Below are positions 8,448-17,290 of a stretch of 58,066 bases of DNA, one piece after another. Below the pieces are notes generated by a model. That model made no database searches and had not been told where the DNA came from. It saw only the letters and a program-made list of their open reading frames with translations. The DNA is from Balneolales bacterium (GTDB taxonomy: Bacteria > Bacteroidota > Rhodothermia > Balneolales > Natronogracilivirgulaceae), in the NCBI GenBank assembly GCA_007132975.1, contig SLNO01000093.1, positions 1 through 58,066 on the forward strand, read 5' to 3'. Positions within the stretch are counted from its first letter, which is position 1. Each line of letters opens with the position of its first letter. The position numbers were made by a program, and so were the translations under genes.

Positions 8448-10334
8448 TTGTACCTGCATCCAATCGACATCGCCATCATCGTCGTCTATTTCGCCGGCAT
8501 TGTATGGCTCGGTTTTTTCCTGTCCAAAAAAGCCTCCAAAAACCTCGATGCCTACTTCCTTGGCGGCAACAAGATCCCGTGGTATTACCTGGGATTGTCC
8601 AACGCCTCCGGGATGTTCGATATCTCCGGGACGATGTGGACCGTATCCATCCTCTTTATTTACGGCCTGAAGAGCGCCTGGCTGCCGTGGGTCTGGCCGG
8701 TCTGGAACCAGGTGTTCCTGATGATCTTCCTGGCGGTGTGGCTGCGCCGGTCGAATGTGATGACGGGGGCAGAGTGGATCCGGACCCGCTTCGGGGAAGG
8801 CACCGGCGCCCAGCTCTCGCACATCATCGTGGTGGTGTTCGCCGTGATCACCGTGATCGGCTTCATCGCCTACGGATTCGAGGGCATCGGCAAATTCAGC
8901 AGCATCTTTTTCGCCTACGACCTGTCGTTCCGGTTCCTGGGGATGGATTTCACATCCGAGGAGGCCTACGGTCTCATCTTCATGGGCGTCACCACGCTCT
9001 ATGTTATCAAAGGCGGGATCTACAGCGTGGTGGGCACCGAAGTGATCCAGTTCCTGATCATGACTTTCTCGTGCATCGTGATCGGCATCATCGCCATAAC
9101 GGCCATCAGTCCCGAGCAGGTGTACGCCTTTGTGCCCGAGGGATGGGGTGAATTCTTCTTCGGCTGGCGCCTGGATATGAACTGGTCCGGCATCATGGAC
9201 TCCGTCAATTTCCGAATTGAACAGGACGGGTTTGAGCTGTTCGGCTACGCCCTGATGATCATGATCCTCAAGGGCATCATGGTGAGCATCGCCGGTCCGG
9301 TCCCCAGCTACGACATGCAGCGCGTGCTGGCTACCGGCACCCCGAAAGAGGCCGCCAAGATGAGCGGACTCGTGATCCTGGTGCTCTATTTCCCGCGCTA
9401 TTTCATGGTCGCCGGCCTCACCGTGCTGGCCATCGTCTTCTTCAGTCCGGAACTTAAGGCCATGGGCGCCGACATCGACTTCGAGATGATCCTTCCCTAT
9501 GCCATCAGTAACTTCGTCCCAATCGGTTTTATGGGAATCCTGCTGGCCGGACTCATTGCCGCGTTCATGTCCACCTTCGCCGCTTTTGTCAATGCCGCAC
9601 CAGCGTATATCGTCAACGACATCTACAAAAAGTACATCAACCCGAATGCCAGTGACCGCACCTATGTCCGGATGAGCTACGCCGCCTCACTTACGGTGGT
9701 CGTTGTGGGCATCCTGTTCGGTTTTGTGGTGGATACGATCCACTCACTTACACTCTGGATAGTGGGCGGCCTTTACGGCGGATACATCGCGGCCAACCTG
9801 CTGAAGTGGATTTGGTGGCGGTTGAACGGATTCGGATATTTCTGGGGGATGCTGGCCGGGATCGTTGCGGCGCTTACCACCCCTGCGCTGTTTCCCGACC
9901 TTACCCCGCTGTTCGCCTTCCCGATCGTGTTCGGCTTCTCGCTGGGCGGAACGGTCATCGGAACGCTGCTGACCAGCCCGACCGAGCCCCACGTTCTCAA
10001 GAAATTCTACACCGATGTGCGTCCGTGGGGATGGTGGAAGCCGGTCCAGCAAGCGTGTACGGCCGAAAATCCCGCCATCACGCCGAATACCAATTTCAAG
10101 CGCGACATGTTCAACTGCGCGACCGGTGTTGCCTGGCAGATGTCGCTGGTGGTCATGCCCATCTACCTGGTGCTGGGTGAATATCCTAAAATGGGAGTGA
10201 GCATTGCCGTTTTTGTGCTGACCAGTGTCATCCTCAAATTCAACTGGCTCGACAAGATCGAGGATTATCCGTCCGGCACCGAACTCAGCGAGAAGGATAT
10301 CCGAGGCCGGCTTAAAACCGAGGCTCCGTCATGA
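8448..10334 (+). CDS. Sodium:solute symporter (SSS family)
   Basis: This 628-residue inner-membrane transporter starts at a TTG preceded by AGGGAGGG. There are about 13 hydrophobic helices. SSS hallmarks are visible: YFAGIVWLGFF in TM1, LDAYFLGGNKIPWYYLGLSN (Na-binding region), GAEWIRTRFG in TM3, the AYGFEGIGKF segment, and LLAGLIAAFMSTFAAFVNAAPAYIVNDIY in TM8-9. It uses the sodium gradient to import a small solute; the family covers sugars, sialic acid, proline and others, and the substrate is not readable here. It is longer than the usual 500-550 residues because of a C-terminal hydrophobic and soluble extension. The stop codon overlaps the start of the esterase (ATGA), indicating coupling. 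Confidence 0.93.
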   Translation: MYLHPIDIAIIVVYFAGIVWLGFFLSKKASKNLDAYFLGGNKIPWYYLGLSNASGMFDISGTMWTVSILFIYGLKSAWLPWVWPVWNQVFLMIFLAVWLRRSNVMTGAEWIRTRFGEGTGAQLSHIIVVVFAVITVIGFIAYGFEGIGKFSSIFFAYDLSFRFLGMDFTSEEAYGLIFMGVTTLYVIKGGIYSVVGTEVIQFLIMTFSCIVIGIIAITAISPEQVYAFVPEGWGEFFFGWRLDMNWSGIMDSVNFRIEQDGFELFGYALMIMILKGIMVSIAGPVPSYDMQRVLATGTPKEAAKMSGLVILVLYFPRYFMVAGLTVLAIVFFSPELKAMGADIDFEMILPYAISNFVPIGFMGILLAGLIAAFMSTFAAFVNAAPAYIVNDIYKKYINPNASDRTYVRMSYAASLTVVVVGILFGFVVDTIHSLTLWIVGGLYGGYIAANLLKWIWWRLNGFGYFWGMLAGIVAALTTPALFPDLTPLFAFPIVFGFSLGGTVIGTLLTSPTEPHVLKKFYTDVRPWGWWKPVQQACTAENPAITPNTNFKRDMFNCATGVAWQMSLVVMPIYLVLGEYPKMGVSIAVFVLTSVILKFNWLDKIEDYPSGTELSEKDIRGRLKTEAPS

Positions 10335-11701
10335 AGCGAATTCTTTCCGTTGGCCTTCTGCTGGCAGCGGCGGCCGCACTGGTTTTGATGGCTCAGCGGC
10401 AAGTCACTGGTCCGGAAGCAATCGCAAGCGCCGGTAATGCCGCCGGCTTTGAGGGTTCTGTGGATGGGGACCACGGCCCTGCGGTCGGCGTACTTTTCGA
10501 TCCGGCATTGGAGGGCGGCGTGCCCGAGCTGATGCTCTTTCCGCGCCCCGGAACAGGCCATCCCGTACCTGTCTGGGTGCGTGCGTACGTGCTCGACGAG
10601 GATGACCGGCCCGTGACCCGCGCCGAACAGGTGCTGACCGTTGAGGATACGCTCCGGTACGTTCTTCCGGTGGAGGAGCGCCGCGAGTTTGTGGGAGTGG
10701 CGGTTCTGCCGGACCGTGACTCTGGCAATCCCTGGTTTGAGTTCCGCGCGCTCTATCTTGGCGGGGCACCGGTGCTGGAGTATGACGCAGCCGGCGTGAC
10801 CGTGCCGCCGGATGATTTCCAGGAGTACTGGGACGAGGCCCGCGAACGGCTGGCCGATATTCCGGTAAATCCGCGTATTGAGAAGGTGCAGGATTTTGAA
10901 TCGGAAACAGGCCGGCTCTACCGCGTGACCCTGCAGTCGTGGAACAAGATTGACATTGTTGGATGGTATGTGGTGCCTGTTGATGCAGATCCGCTTGATC
11001 CTGCTGAAAGTGCTCAGCGCTATCCCGCCATACAGATCATGCCGGGATGGGGTGCCGAGCAGCCGCCGATGGACCGCACGGCAGACGGCTACATCACCTT
11101 TTCACTGAACCCGCGCAGCCATGGTCCCAGCAAGGCCTATTTCGAGACACCAGTGGCCCACCATCTGTGGAACATCGACCGGCCGGAGGAGTATTACTAC
11201 CGGGCGGCGTACATGGACGGTGTGCGCGGACTCGATTTCCTGAGTGATCGTCCGGAGGTGGATCCGCAGCGCATTGCCGTTGAGGGGGGCAGCCAGGGCG
11301 GGGCGTTTGCTCTGGCGCTGGCCGGTCTCGATCCGCGCGTGGCGGCAGCGGTGGCCAATGTGCCGTACATATCCAACATCCCCGACTACATCCGGCTGTC
11401 CACCGGCGGATCCGGCGCCAGTTTCCTGGAGCGCATCAAGGACCCGGAGACGGGCGAGGCCGCAGCCCGCTCCCTGGCCTACATCGATGTCGCCAACCTC
11501 GCTTATTCCATCAGCGCCCCGACACAGATCATTGTGGGGGTGCAGGATCGGGTCACGCCGCCGCTCAACGGCGTGGTGGCCTACAATCGCATCCCGGAGG
11601 GCGTGCCGGCCGAACTATTGCGCGAAACTACGGCCGGACACGAGATTACTCCTTTCATGCGCCAGTCCAACCGGCGCTGGTATGAGACGCACCTGAAATA
11701 G
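10331..11701 (+). CDS. Exported acetyl-xylan-esterase-like hydrolase (AXE1/CE7 type)
   Basis: This 456-residue alpha/beta hydrolase has an N-terminal signal or anchor (residues 1-21, with no clear lipobox). An N-terminal beta-rich region of about 130 residues precedes the catalytic domain. The CE7 pattern is visible: DDFQEYWDEA near the domain start, the nucleophile in GGSQGG (Ser321), Asp406 in VGVQDRVTPP and His437 in TAGHE. CE7 enzymes remove acetyl groups from xylo-oligosaccharides and cephalosporin C; the precise substrate is inferred. It overlaps the symporter stop by four bases, so the operon would deacetylate and import a sugar or other small ester. The start is fixed by the ATGA overlap. 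Confidence 0.88.
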   Translation: MKRILSVGLLLAAAAALVLMAQRQVTGPEAIASAGNAAGFEGSVDGDHGPAVGVLFDPALEGGVPELMLFPRPGTGHPVPVWVRAYVLDEDDRPVTRAEQVLTVEDTLRYVLPVEERREFVGVAVLPDRDSGNPWFEFRALYLGGAPVLEYDAAGVTVPPDDFQEYWDEARERLADIPVNPRIEKVQDFESETGRLYRVTLQSWNKIDIVGWYVVPVDADPLDPAESAQRYPAIQIMPGWGAEQPPMDRTADGYITFSLNPRSHGPSKAYFETPVAHHLWNIDRPEEYYYRAAYMDGVRGLDFLSDRPEVDPQRIAVEGGSQGGAFALALAGLDPRVAAAVANVPYISNIPDYIRLSTGGSGASFLERIKDPETGEAAARSLAYIDVANLAYSISAPTQIIVGVQDRVTPPLNGVVAYNRIPEGVPAELLRETTAGHEITPFMRQSNRRWYETHLK

Positions 11702-11730
11702 CTGCTTTGTTTTTATATTCCAAAGCTTGA

Positions 11731-11763
11731 AAAGCCCACCGAGAATCATTGTGGGAAGTTTTT
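11731..11763 (+). terminator. Probable intrinsic terminator after the esterase gene
   Basis: An inverted repeat, CCCAC ... GTGGG (11735-11739 and 11751-11755) with an 11-base loop, is followed by AAGTTTTT. It lies about 30 bases after the esterase stop codon and before the hipBA promoter. The stem is short, so strength is uncertain. Confidence 0.5.
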
Positions 11764-11806
11764 CTCGCATTGTCTCAGTAGAATACGATTGTTAAGTCTT
11801 ATAACG

Positions 11807-11826
11807 TTTCATAAATGAAATATAAT
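11807..11826 (+). promoter_or_regulatory. Candidate hipBA promoter/operator
   Basis: An inverted repeat TTTCAT-aa-ATGAAA (11807-11820) lies directly against a TATAAT hexamer (11821-11826), 31 bases before the hipB start. HipB-type antitoxins repress their own operon by binding such dyads over the promoter, so this is a natural autoregulation site. I see no good -35 element at the usual distance. The assignment rests on position and symmetry only. Confidence 0.45.
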
Positions 11827-11856
11827 GTATATATTTTGTTTTAAATAAGAAACATT

Positions 11857-12177
11857 ATGGCCGTGCGACAATCCATTTTACTTCCAAGGCACAAGCGAGT
11901 CTTTAAACAGCTGGGTGAGCAGATCAAGCTGGCCAGATTGAGAAGAAAGCTCAGTGCGGAACAAGTTGCCGAACGGGCTGGTATCGGCAGGGCCACACTG
12001 TGGCGGATTGAGAAAGGGGATCCCGGCGTGACAATGGGTAAGTATTTCCATGTGCTCCTTGCACTGGGACTTGATAACGACATTTTGAAACTGGCTTCTG
12101 ATGATGAGCTTGGCAGAAAGATTCAGGATGCTGACCTCAAAATGAAAAAGAGGGCACCGAAAAGGAAAGGTGTCTAA
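11857..12177 (+). CDS. hipB: HipB-like antitoxin, XRE-family DNA-binding protein
   Basis: This is a 106-residue protein with an XRE helix-turn-helix at about residues 18-72 (LGEQIKLARLRRKLSAEQVA, then GIGRATLWRIEKGDPGVTMG). A short basic C-terminal tail (KMKKRAPKRKG) follows. HipB-type proteins bind DNA as dimers, repress the operon and inhibit the HipA kinase. It precedes hipA by two bases, the standard antitoxin-toxin order. Its codon use and AT content differ from the GC-rich genes on both sides, consistent with acquisition by horizontal transfer. Confidence 0.88.
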   Translation: MAVRQSILLPRHKRVFKQLGEQIKLARLRRKLSAEQVAERAGIGRATLWRIEKGDPGVTMGKYFHVLLALGLDNDILKLASDDELGRKIQDADLKMKKRAPKRKGV

Positions 12178-12179
12178 CT

Positions 12180-13451
12180 ATGGCGGATTCTGACAGAATA
12201 AAAATCCATGTATATGTGCACCCGGCCAATGCTATGGAACCTGTGCGGATGGGCACACTGGGAGCATCCATGATCAGGGGTAGTGAAATTTTCTCATTTG
12301 ACTACGATCCTGACTTTCTGAAATCAGATGCCGTTTTTGAGATTGATCCGGATCTGAGATTGTTCAGCGGGTCACAGTATCCAAGGGAGAATCAACGAAA
12401 TTTCGGAATATTCCTTGATTCATCGCCGGATCGTTGGGGAAGGGTTTTAATGGACAGATACGAGGCCCTTAAAGCAAGAATGGAGCAAAGGGCACCGAGG
12501 CGCTTACTGGAATCGGATTATCTTCTGGGTGTGCATGATGATACAAGAATGGGGGCACTGCGATTCAAAACGGATTCCAATGGCCCGTTTCTGGACAACC
12601 ATCCCGATCAGACAGTACCACCAATGACTTCACTACGAGCATTGGAACAGGCTGTTCATGCCATTGAAAATGATACGGATCTGAGCGATCATCAATTTTC
12701 AGAACAGCTGAAACTGCTTCTGGCTCCAGGATCCTCACTTGGCGGAGCCAGGCCAAAAGCAAGCGTCATTTCAGAAAAAGGTCATCTTTGGATTGCAAAA
12801 TTTCCGAGCAGAAATGACAGGTTTGACAGCGGTGCCTGGGAGCACTTGTTGTATCAGCTTGCCGTTATGTGCCACATTGACATGGCCGATTCAACTGCCG
12901 ATCGTTTTTATTCTGATCAAACGACCTTTCTGACGAAACGATTCGACAGGGATGACATGAACAGAAGGAATCATTTCTTCTCTGCCATGACATTGCTTGG
13001 GTATGTGGATGGTGCCGGGCACCAGTCGGGAGTAAGTTATCTTGAGCTTGCAGAACTGATTATTTCGCGCGGGTCAAATGTTAATGGAGATCTGGAACAG
13101 CTTTGGAGACGCATTGTCTTCAATATCCTGGCAGCCAATACCGATGATCATTTGAGAAACCATGGTTTCATGCTCAAAGAAACCGGGCTGGTATTAAGCC
13201 CGGCTTACGATTTAAACCCGAATCCAGCAGGATCAGGATTGCACCTTAATATTGACGAGCACGATAACCGTCTTGAAACCGAGATTGCACGAAGTGTGGC
13301 AGAGTATTTTCGATTGTCGTCATCCAAATCATCCGAAATCATCCGTGAGATGAAAAAGGTAGTTTCAACATGGTTGTCTTTTGCCAGGAAGAACCGGATC
13401 AGCAATCACGAAATCGAGTTGATGGCACCTGCTTTTAACACAGATAGATAA
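12180..13451 (+). CDS. hipA: HipA-like serine/threonine kinase toxin
   Basis: This 423-residue protein keeps the full HipA kinase core. It has an N-terminal subdomain with NFGIFLDSSPDRWGR, a Ser/Gly loop SSLGGARPKA (the autophosphorylation/ejection loop of the family) and an ATP-site lysine in WIAKFPS. The catalytic segment is NTDDHLRN (Asp322 and Asn327) and the metal-binding segment LSPAYDLNP. HipA of E. coli phosphorylates GltX and induces persistence; targets of other family members vary, so the target here is unknown. No key residue is missing, so it should be active. Like hipB it is AT-rich compared with the flanks. The ATG two bases after the hipB stop is the obvious start. Confidence 0.92.
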   Translation: MADSDRIKIHVYVHPANAMEPVRMGTLGASMIRGSEIFSFDYDPDFLKSDAVFEIDPDLRLFSGSQYPRENQRNFGIFLDSSPDRWGRVLMDRYEALKARMEQRAPRRLLESDYLLGVHDDTRMGALRFKTDSNGPFLDNHPDQTVPPMTSLRALEQAVHAIENDTDLSDHQFSEQLKLLLAPGSSLGGARPKASVISEKGHLWIAKFPSRNDRFDSGAWEHLLYQLAVMCHIDMADSTADRFYSDQTTFLTKRFDRDDMNRRNHFFSAMTLLGYVDGAGHQSGVSYLELAELIISRGSNVNGDLEQLWRRIVFNILAANTDDHLRNHGFMLKETGLVLSPAYDLNPNPAGSGLHLNIDEHDNRLETEIARSVAEYFRLSSSKSSEIIREMKKVVSTWLSFARKNRISNHEIELMAPAFNTDR

Positions 13452-13485
13452 ATCTGTTTCTGGTCTTGGGTTTGATTTCCAGACC
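13440..13485. terminator. Weak hairpins between convergent hipA and oxidoreductase genes
   Basis: Two small inverted repeats lie at the convergent junction: ACAGAT ... ATCTGT around the hipA stop (13440-13457) and GGTCTTGG ... CCAGACC (13462-13485). Neither is followed by a proper T run. They may end transcription in both directions, but the call is weak. Confidence 0.3.
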
Positions 13486-13491
13486 GATCGC

Positions 13492-15540
13492 TCACCGTTG
13501 GTACCGCTCGGGGACAATCGATACCGGAATGGATTCGAACGGGTTGAGCGCCTGGTCCACGATCTGCGCAAAGGCCTTGCGGGTGACCGGGGCGTCCGGT
13601 TCAAAGCGGGCGCCATCGGTCCAATGGTCGGTCCAGCCGGCCGCGTTGGCATAAGCAACGGCCTGCGCCAGGGCACTGCCGGCATCCACATCCTCAAAGA
13701 CAGACGAGACGGCACCATTGCCGGCGCCATCCGGTGCGGGCGATCCGACCAGTTCCCAGACGAACAGGATAACATCGCCGCGTGAGGCCAGTCCCTCATC
13801 CTTCCAGGCGGCATGGTCTACCGCCAGGTCCGTCGTGGCGCGGGCAAGCGCCTGGCCGACCTGCATGCGCGTCATCACGCTGTCGGGATAGATCCAGGTC
13901 TGGTTGGCCCACAGATAGGGCACGCCGTGGCCCTTGAGCACGCCGCTCAGCCCGATGCGCTGCAACGGCTGGAAGTGCCAGTCGTCGGGCGTGGTGTCGA
14001 TGAACGGCAGCGCCCAGCAGTCGTTGTCGAGCAGGTGCTGCTGCAGTTCGCGGACCGACAGCTCACGAGGCTGCACGCCCTGCCGGATGGCCATGGCCGC
14101 CGCGGCGCCGGCCGCCTGCCCGATGGTCATCACAACCGGCTGCAGCCGGCTGGAGCCGTTGGCGATGCTGCTCACCGAGATGCTTTTCTCAGCTACAAGA
14201 AGGCCATTGGTCTCTTTCGGGATCAGGGTCCCGAAGGGAATGGAAAACGAGGGGATGGAGGGGAATGCGTCGAAGTGCGTTTCAAATTCGAAGGGCTCGC
14301 GGTCGCCTTCCTCCAGCAATTCAGGCGGCGGTGATGGGTTGAGCTCGCGGTGATGGTCGAGCGGATAGTCGCCCACCCCGATCGCGGTCATGTACAGGTC
14401 GTTCTCAACGGCGTACGGATCCACCAGTTCGTTCATGGTGAGCATGGTGAGACCGTCCAGGCGGCGAGTCTCGCGGTGGTACGGCCGGTACGGGAACAGG
14501 TCGTCGGTGCTGTACTCGTCATCGGCAAAACCGAGGTTGCGGAACCCGCCTTCGGTCTGGATGAAGTAAATGAACTGGAGCGTGCGGTTTTTGGCCTCTT
14601 CGTAGAGCAGCTTGCGCTCGTGGTGGTCCATCCGGATGACGTTCAGGTAGTAGTCGTTGCCGAAAATGGGCCAGTTGATCAGGTATTTGTCATTGGGCAG
14701 CTTTGCATATTCGAGCATCCTGTCGCAATCCACCCCCTCAAACGTATCGGGATCCTCACTCAGCTCCTTGCAGGCGCCGATGAAGATGGAGGGCTGGTAG
14801 TTGGGCGGACGCGGAATGGTCATGTCGGCATCCGGACCGAAATCCTTGAGGATGGCGGTGTAGGTGAGGTCCTGGATGACGTCGTTGCCGTGCGTAGGGG
14901 CGATCGCCTCACCGGTGCGTTCGCGCGGATCCAGCCCGAGGAAGTAGTTCGTCCCGGAGCGCGCCATCAGGTCGCCGTACTCCGATGCGTCGATGCTGAT
15001 CTCTGCCTGCACGAGGAGGGTATTGCCCTCCATGTCGAAGAACGTGGCGCCGCGCACGGTCTGGCCGTCCATCACCGCCTCGTTGATGTAATACCCGTGG
15101 ATTCGGGTGATGTTGGGCAGCTCGTCCATCATCTCATTGAAAAACCGGTTGCCGATATGCGGTTCGAAGTGCGTGTTGCTCACCCATCCGGTCTCCACGG
15201 CATCGGGTCCGCCATAATAATCGTAGAGCATCTCGCGGAACTCGCCCCAGATGCCGGATGGCAGGCGGTGGTTGCCGTCGGTGGCGCTCACGCCCGACGT
15301 GGTGAGCATGCCGCCCAGCCAGGGCGATGATTCCACCACGACCACGTCCACGCCGTCGCGCGCCGCCTGGATGGCCGCCGTCACACCGCTGGTGCCGCCG
15401 CCATAAATGAGCAAGTCGGTGGTGATGATGCGATCGGGCGCGTCAAGTTCCGCCCGTTCGCAAGCGGTAAGGTTCGGGAGGATGGTGACTGTGCCCAGAA
15501 ACAGGAGCAAGGCGGTAAAGCGGGAAGGAATAGTTCGCAT
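13492..15540 (-). CDS. FAD-dependent oxidoreductase lipoprotein with C-terminal SLH-like repeats
   Basis: I place the start at the ATG at 15540, because it gives a signal peptide ending LTAC (lipobox). An in-frame start at 15618 would add 26 residues and bury the signal. An FAD-binding Rossmann motif (LLIYGGGTSGVTAA) follows the lipobox after a short linker. Further FAD_oxidored (PF12831-type) features are ESSPWLGGMLTTSG, a DASEYGDLMARSG segment and NGLLVAEKSISVSS. Near the end of the core is QPVVMTIGQAAGAAAAMA. The last 170 residues contain two SLH-like repeats, the second with FEDVDAGSALAQAVAYANAA and APVTRKAFAQIVD. The substrate is unknown. In the PUL-like context it may oxidise a sugar or related compound in the envelope. 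It is probably co-directional with, but separate from, the next gene. Confidence 0.85.
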   Translation of the reverse strand: MRTIPSRFTALLLFLGTVTILPNLTACERAELDAPDRIITTDLLIYGGGTSGVTAAIQAARDGVDVVVVESSPWLGGMLTTSGVSATDGNHRLPSGIWGEFREMLYDYYGGPDAVETGWVSNTHFEPHIGNRFFNEMMDELPNITRIHGYYINEAVMDGQTVRGATFFDMEGNTLLVQAEISIDASEYGDLMARSGTNYFLGLDPRERTGEAIAPTHGNDVIQDLTYTAILKDFGPDADMTIPRPPNYQPSIFIGACKELSEDPDTFEGVDCDRMLEYAKLPNDKYLINWPIFGNDYYLNVIRMDHHERKLLYEEAKNRTLQFIYFIQTEGGFRNLGFADDEYSTDDLFPYRPYHRETRRLDGLTMLTMNELVDPYAVENDLYMTAIGVGDYPLDHHRELNPSPPPELLEEGDREPFEFETHFDAFPSIPSFSIPFGTLIPKETNGLLVAEKSISVSSIANGSSRLQPVVMTIGQAAGAAAAMAIRQGVQPRELSVRELQQHLLDNDCWALPFIDTTPDDWHFQPLQRIGLSGVLKGHGVPYLWANQTWIYPDSVMTRMQVGQALARATTDLAVDHAAWKDEGLASRGDVILFVWELVGSPAPDGAGNGAVSSVFEDVDAGSALAQAVAYANAAGWTDHWTDGARFEPDAPVTRKAFAQIVDQALNPFESIPVSIVPERYQR

Positions 15541-15692
15541 CGGTTTAAAACTTGGAGTTGACATTGGAGGAGGCGGCCTGGTCACATGGCGCCGGCCGGT
15601 TGTGGCAGCAACGATCACGGTGAAGGCCGCACGGGGCTGCTGATCAGGTCGGCCGGCACATGGTCAGGCGCCGACCGCTCATATTATAACAA

Positions 15693-17099
15693 TTACCGTG
15701 TACTTTCGGCAAGCACATCCCACCAGTCATAGTTGATGATGTGGACGATGTCGAAGATCATGAGTCCGTCGGACATTTCGCGGCACTTGCGGGAGGCGCG
15801 CACGAACTGGTCGGGATGGCCGTCGTACTGCTCGACATAGAGACCGCAGTAGATGGGCACCTCGCCCATCACCACGTCGCGCGTGATGCGGGCCGAGCCC
15901 TCCACGGAGTACCAGAAGTCACGCGTGGTGCCCATGCCGGCCTCGTGGCGCTGGATCTCCTCCTCATTGAGCGCGGCGACCTCCTCCTCGGTCACTTCAA
16001 AGAAGTAGTTGCCGGTGGTAAACAGGTCCAGAAGCCCGGCGAAACCGTACTTGTGGTAGTCCTCGTTGGCCCAGTCGTATTCGCCGTAGGGGTCGAAATC
16101 CTGGCTGGCGTAGTTTACGCCCACCTCGTAGTAGACCGGGTACCAGGCGCCGGTGTAATTGCCGAAAATGATGTCGGGATCCACCTCTTTGGCCAATGCG
16201 CGGGCCTCTTCCATGAAGCTGTAGATTACCGAGGTGCGCCAGGCCAGCCATTCGCGGTAGTAGGGGCCGGGCCGCCGCTCCGGCTCGCCGTTCCCATCCA
16301 CCCATTCATAGATATCTTCGGGGAAGCGTTCCAGTTCTTTGCCGAGGTAGGCCTCGAAGGCGAGGCGCGATACGGGGCTGAAGTCGCTTTCGATGCTGTC
16401 GAAACGGACGCGGTCGAGGATGACGCCGTCAAATTCGTAGTTCTGGAGGATTTCGCGCAGGATGTTGAGTTTGAACTGCCGCACTTCGGGGTGCGACGGG
16501 ATGAGCATGGCCGAGTATTTGTGCTTGAGCTCGGTGATGGGCTTCATGCCGTCGGGGGTGTAGTTGATGGCCTGCCAGTCGCGTTTTCGGGGGAATTCGT
16601 AGACGAGCCCGATGTCGTGATAGTTGTGGCCGCCCACGAAAACGTTAATGGAGAAGTGGGTGGTGAGTCCGCGAGCGCGCGCCTCGTCGATGAAGAAGCG
16701 CACCAGGTCCATGTCGGTTTCGCGCACCAGGCCGCTGTGGTGGGTGATCCACTGCGGCGCGTAGCGGCTCTCGTACATGACGTGCCCGGAGATGGGCTTG
16801 AGGTCCAGGACCACGTCGGTGATGCCGGCGTCGCGGGTCAGGTCCAGGTAGTACATGATGGAGTCGGGGTAGCTGAGCCGCTCGAAGTTGGCCGAGGCGT
16901 CGAACCAGAGGATCTTGCGGCGGGGGGCGTCGCGGTCCTCGAGGTGTGCCGTGCGTCCGCGGTCTCTGTCCAGGGTTTCGGTATCGACGACCGGTGTGTC
17001 GGGTGCGCCGTTTTCAGGGGTGCAGGAGACAGTGGCGACCAGCGCCAGTGCCGTGATCAAGAGAGCGGAAAGAACCGGATTGAGGATCTGTTTCTTCAT
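15693..17099 (-). CDS. Glycoside-hydrolase-like (TIM-barrel) lipoprotein
   Basis: Starting at the ATG at 17099 gives a 468-residue protein with the signal MKKQILNPVLSALLITALAL ending in a VSC lipobox. The longer reading frame upstream runs through a tandem repeat and is unlikely to be translated. The body has the strand/helix rhythm of a (beta/alpha)8 barrel: ILWFDASANF, ITDVVLDLKP, TTHFSINVFVGG, FDGVILDRVRFD, DIIFGNYTGAWYP. FDGVILDRVRFD resembles the catalytic-Asp strand of GHL/alpha-amylase-superfamily proteins. The specific family and substrate are inferred. It lies upstream of the FAD oxidoreductase in the same direction, 150 bases apart, and both are predicted envelope lipoproteins. Confidence 0.7.
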   Translation of the reverse strand: MKKQILNPVLSALLITALALVATVSCTPENGAPDTPVVDTETLDRDRGRTAHLEDRDAPRRKILWFDASANFERLSYPDSIMYYLDLTRDAGITDVVLDLKPISGHVMYESRYAPQWITHHSGLVRETDMDLVRFFIDEARARGLTTHFSINVFVGGHNYHDIGLVYEFPRKRDWQAINYTPDGMKPITELKHKYSAMLIPSHPEVRQFKLNILREILQNYEFDGVILDRVRFDSIESDFSPVSRLAFEAYLGKELERFPEDIYEWVDGNGEPERRPGPYYREWLAWRTSVIYSFMEEARALAKEVDPDIIFGNYTGAWYPVYYEVGVNYASQDFDPYGEYDWANEDYHKYGFAGLLDLFTTGNYFFEVTEEEVAALNEEEIQRHEAGMGTTRDFWYSVEGSARITRDVVMGEVPIYCGLYVEQYDGHPDQFVRASRKCREMSDGLMIFDIVHIINYDWWDVLAESTR

Positions 17100-17169
17100 C
17101 TTGGGTGGATGTGGTTGCAGGTTGAGGGGACGCCGGCGGTCGGGCCGGCGCTTGTTTTTGCCTGGCGTG

Positions 17170-17237
17170 ACATGCCGCCCGGTAATACATGCCGCCCGGT
17201 AATACATGCCGCCCGGTAGAACGTGCCGCCGGGCGAG
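17170..17237. repeat. 17-bp tandem repeat, four copies
   Basis: Four consecutive 17-base units of acatgccgcccggtaat type lie at 17170, 17187, 17204 and 17221. The first two are identical, the third differs at the end and the fourth is more diverged. The array sits between serA and the glycoside-hydrolase-like gene, upstream of the latter. It could affect its leader, but no function is evident. Confidence 0.9.
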
Positions 17238-17290
17238 TTGCTTTCAGGCAGATGTCATTGTAACGGCCTTGCGGGGGTGAAATGTCCAGA

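Noticed and set aside
15741-17219. 492-codon plus-strand ORF over the glycoside-hydrolase-like gene
   Set aside because: Shadow ORF with Val/Gly/His-rich composition typical of antisense reading of GC-rich genes.
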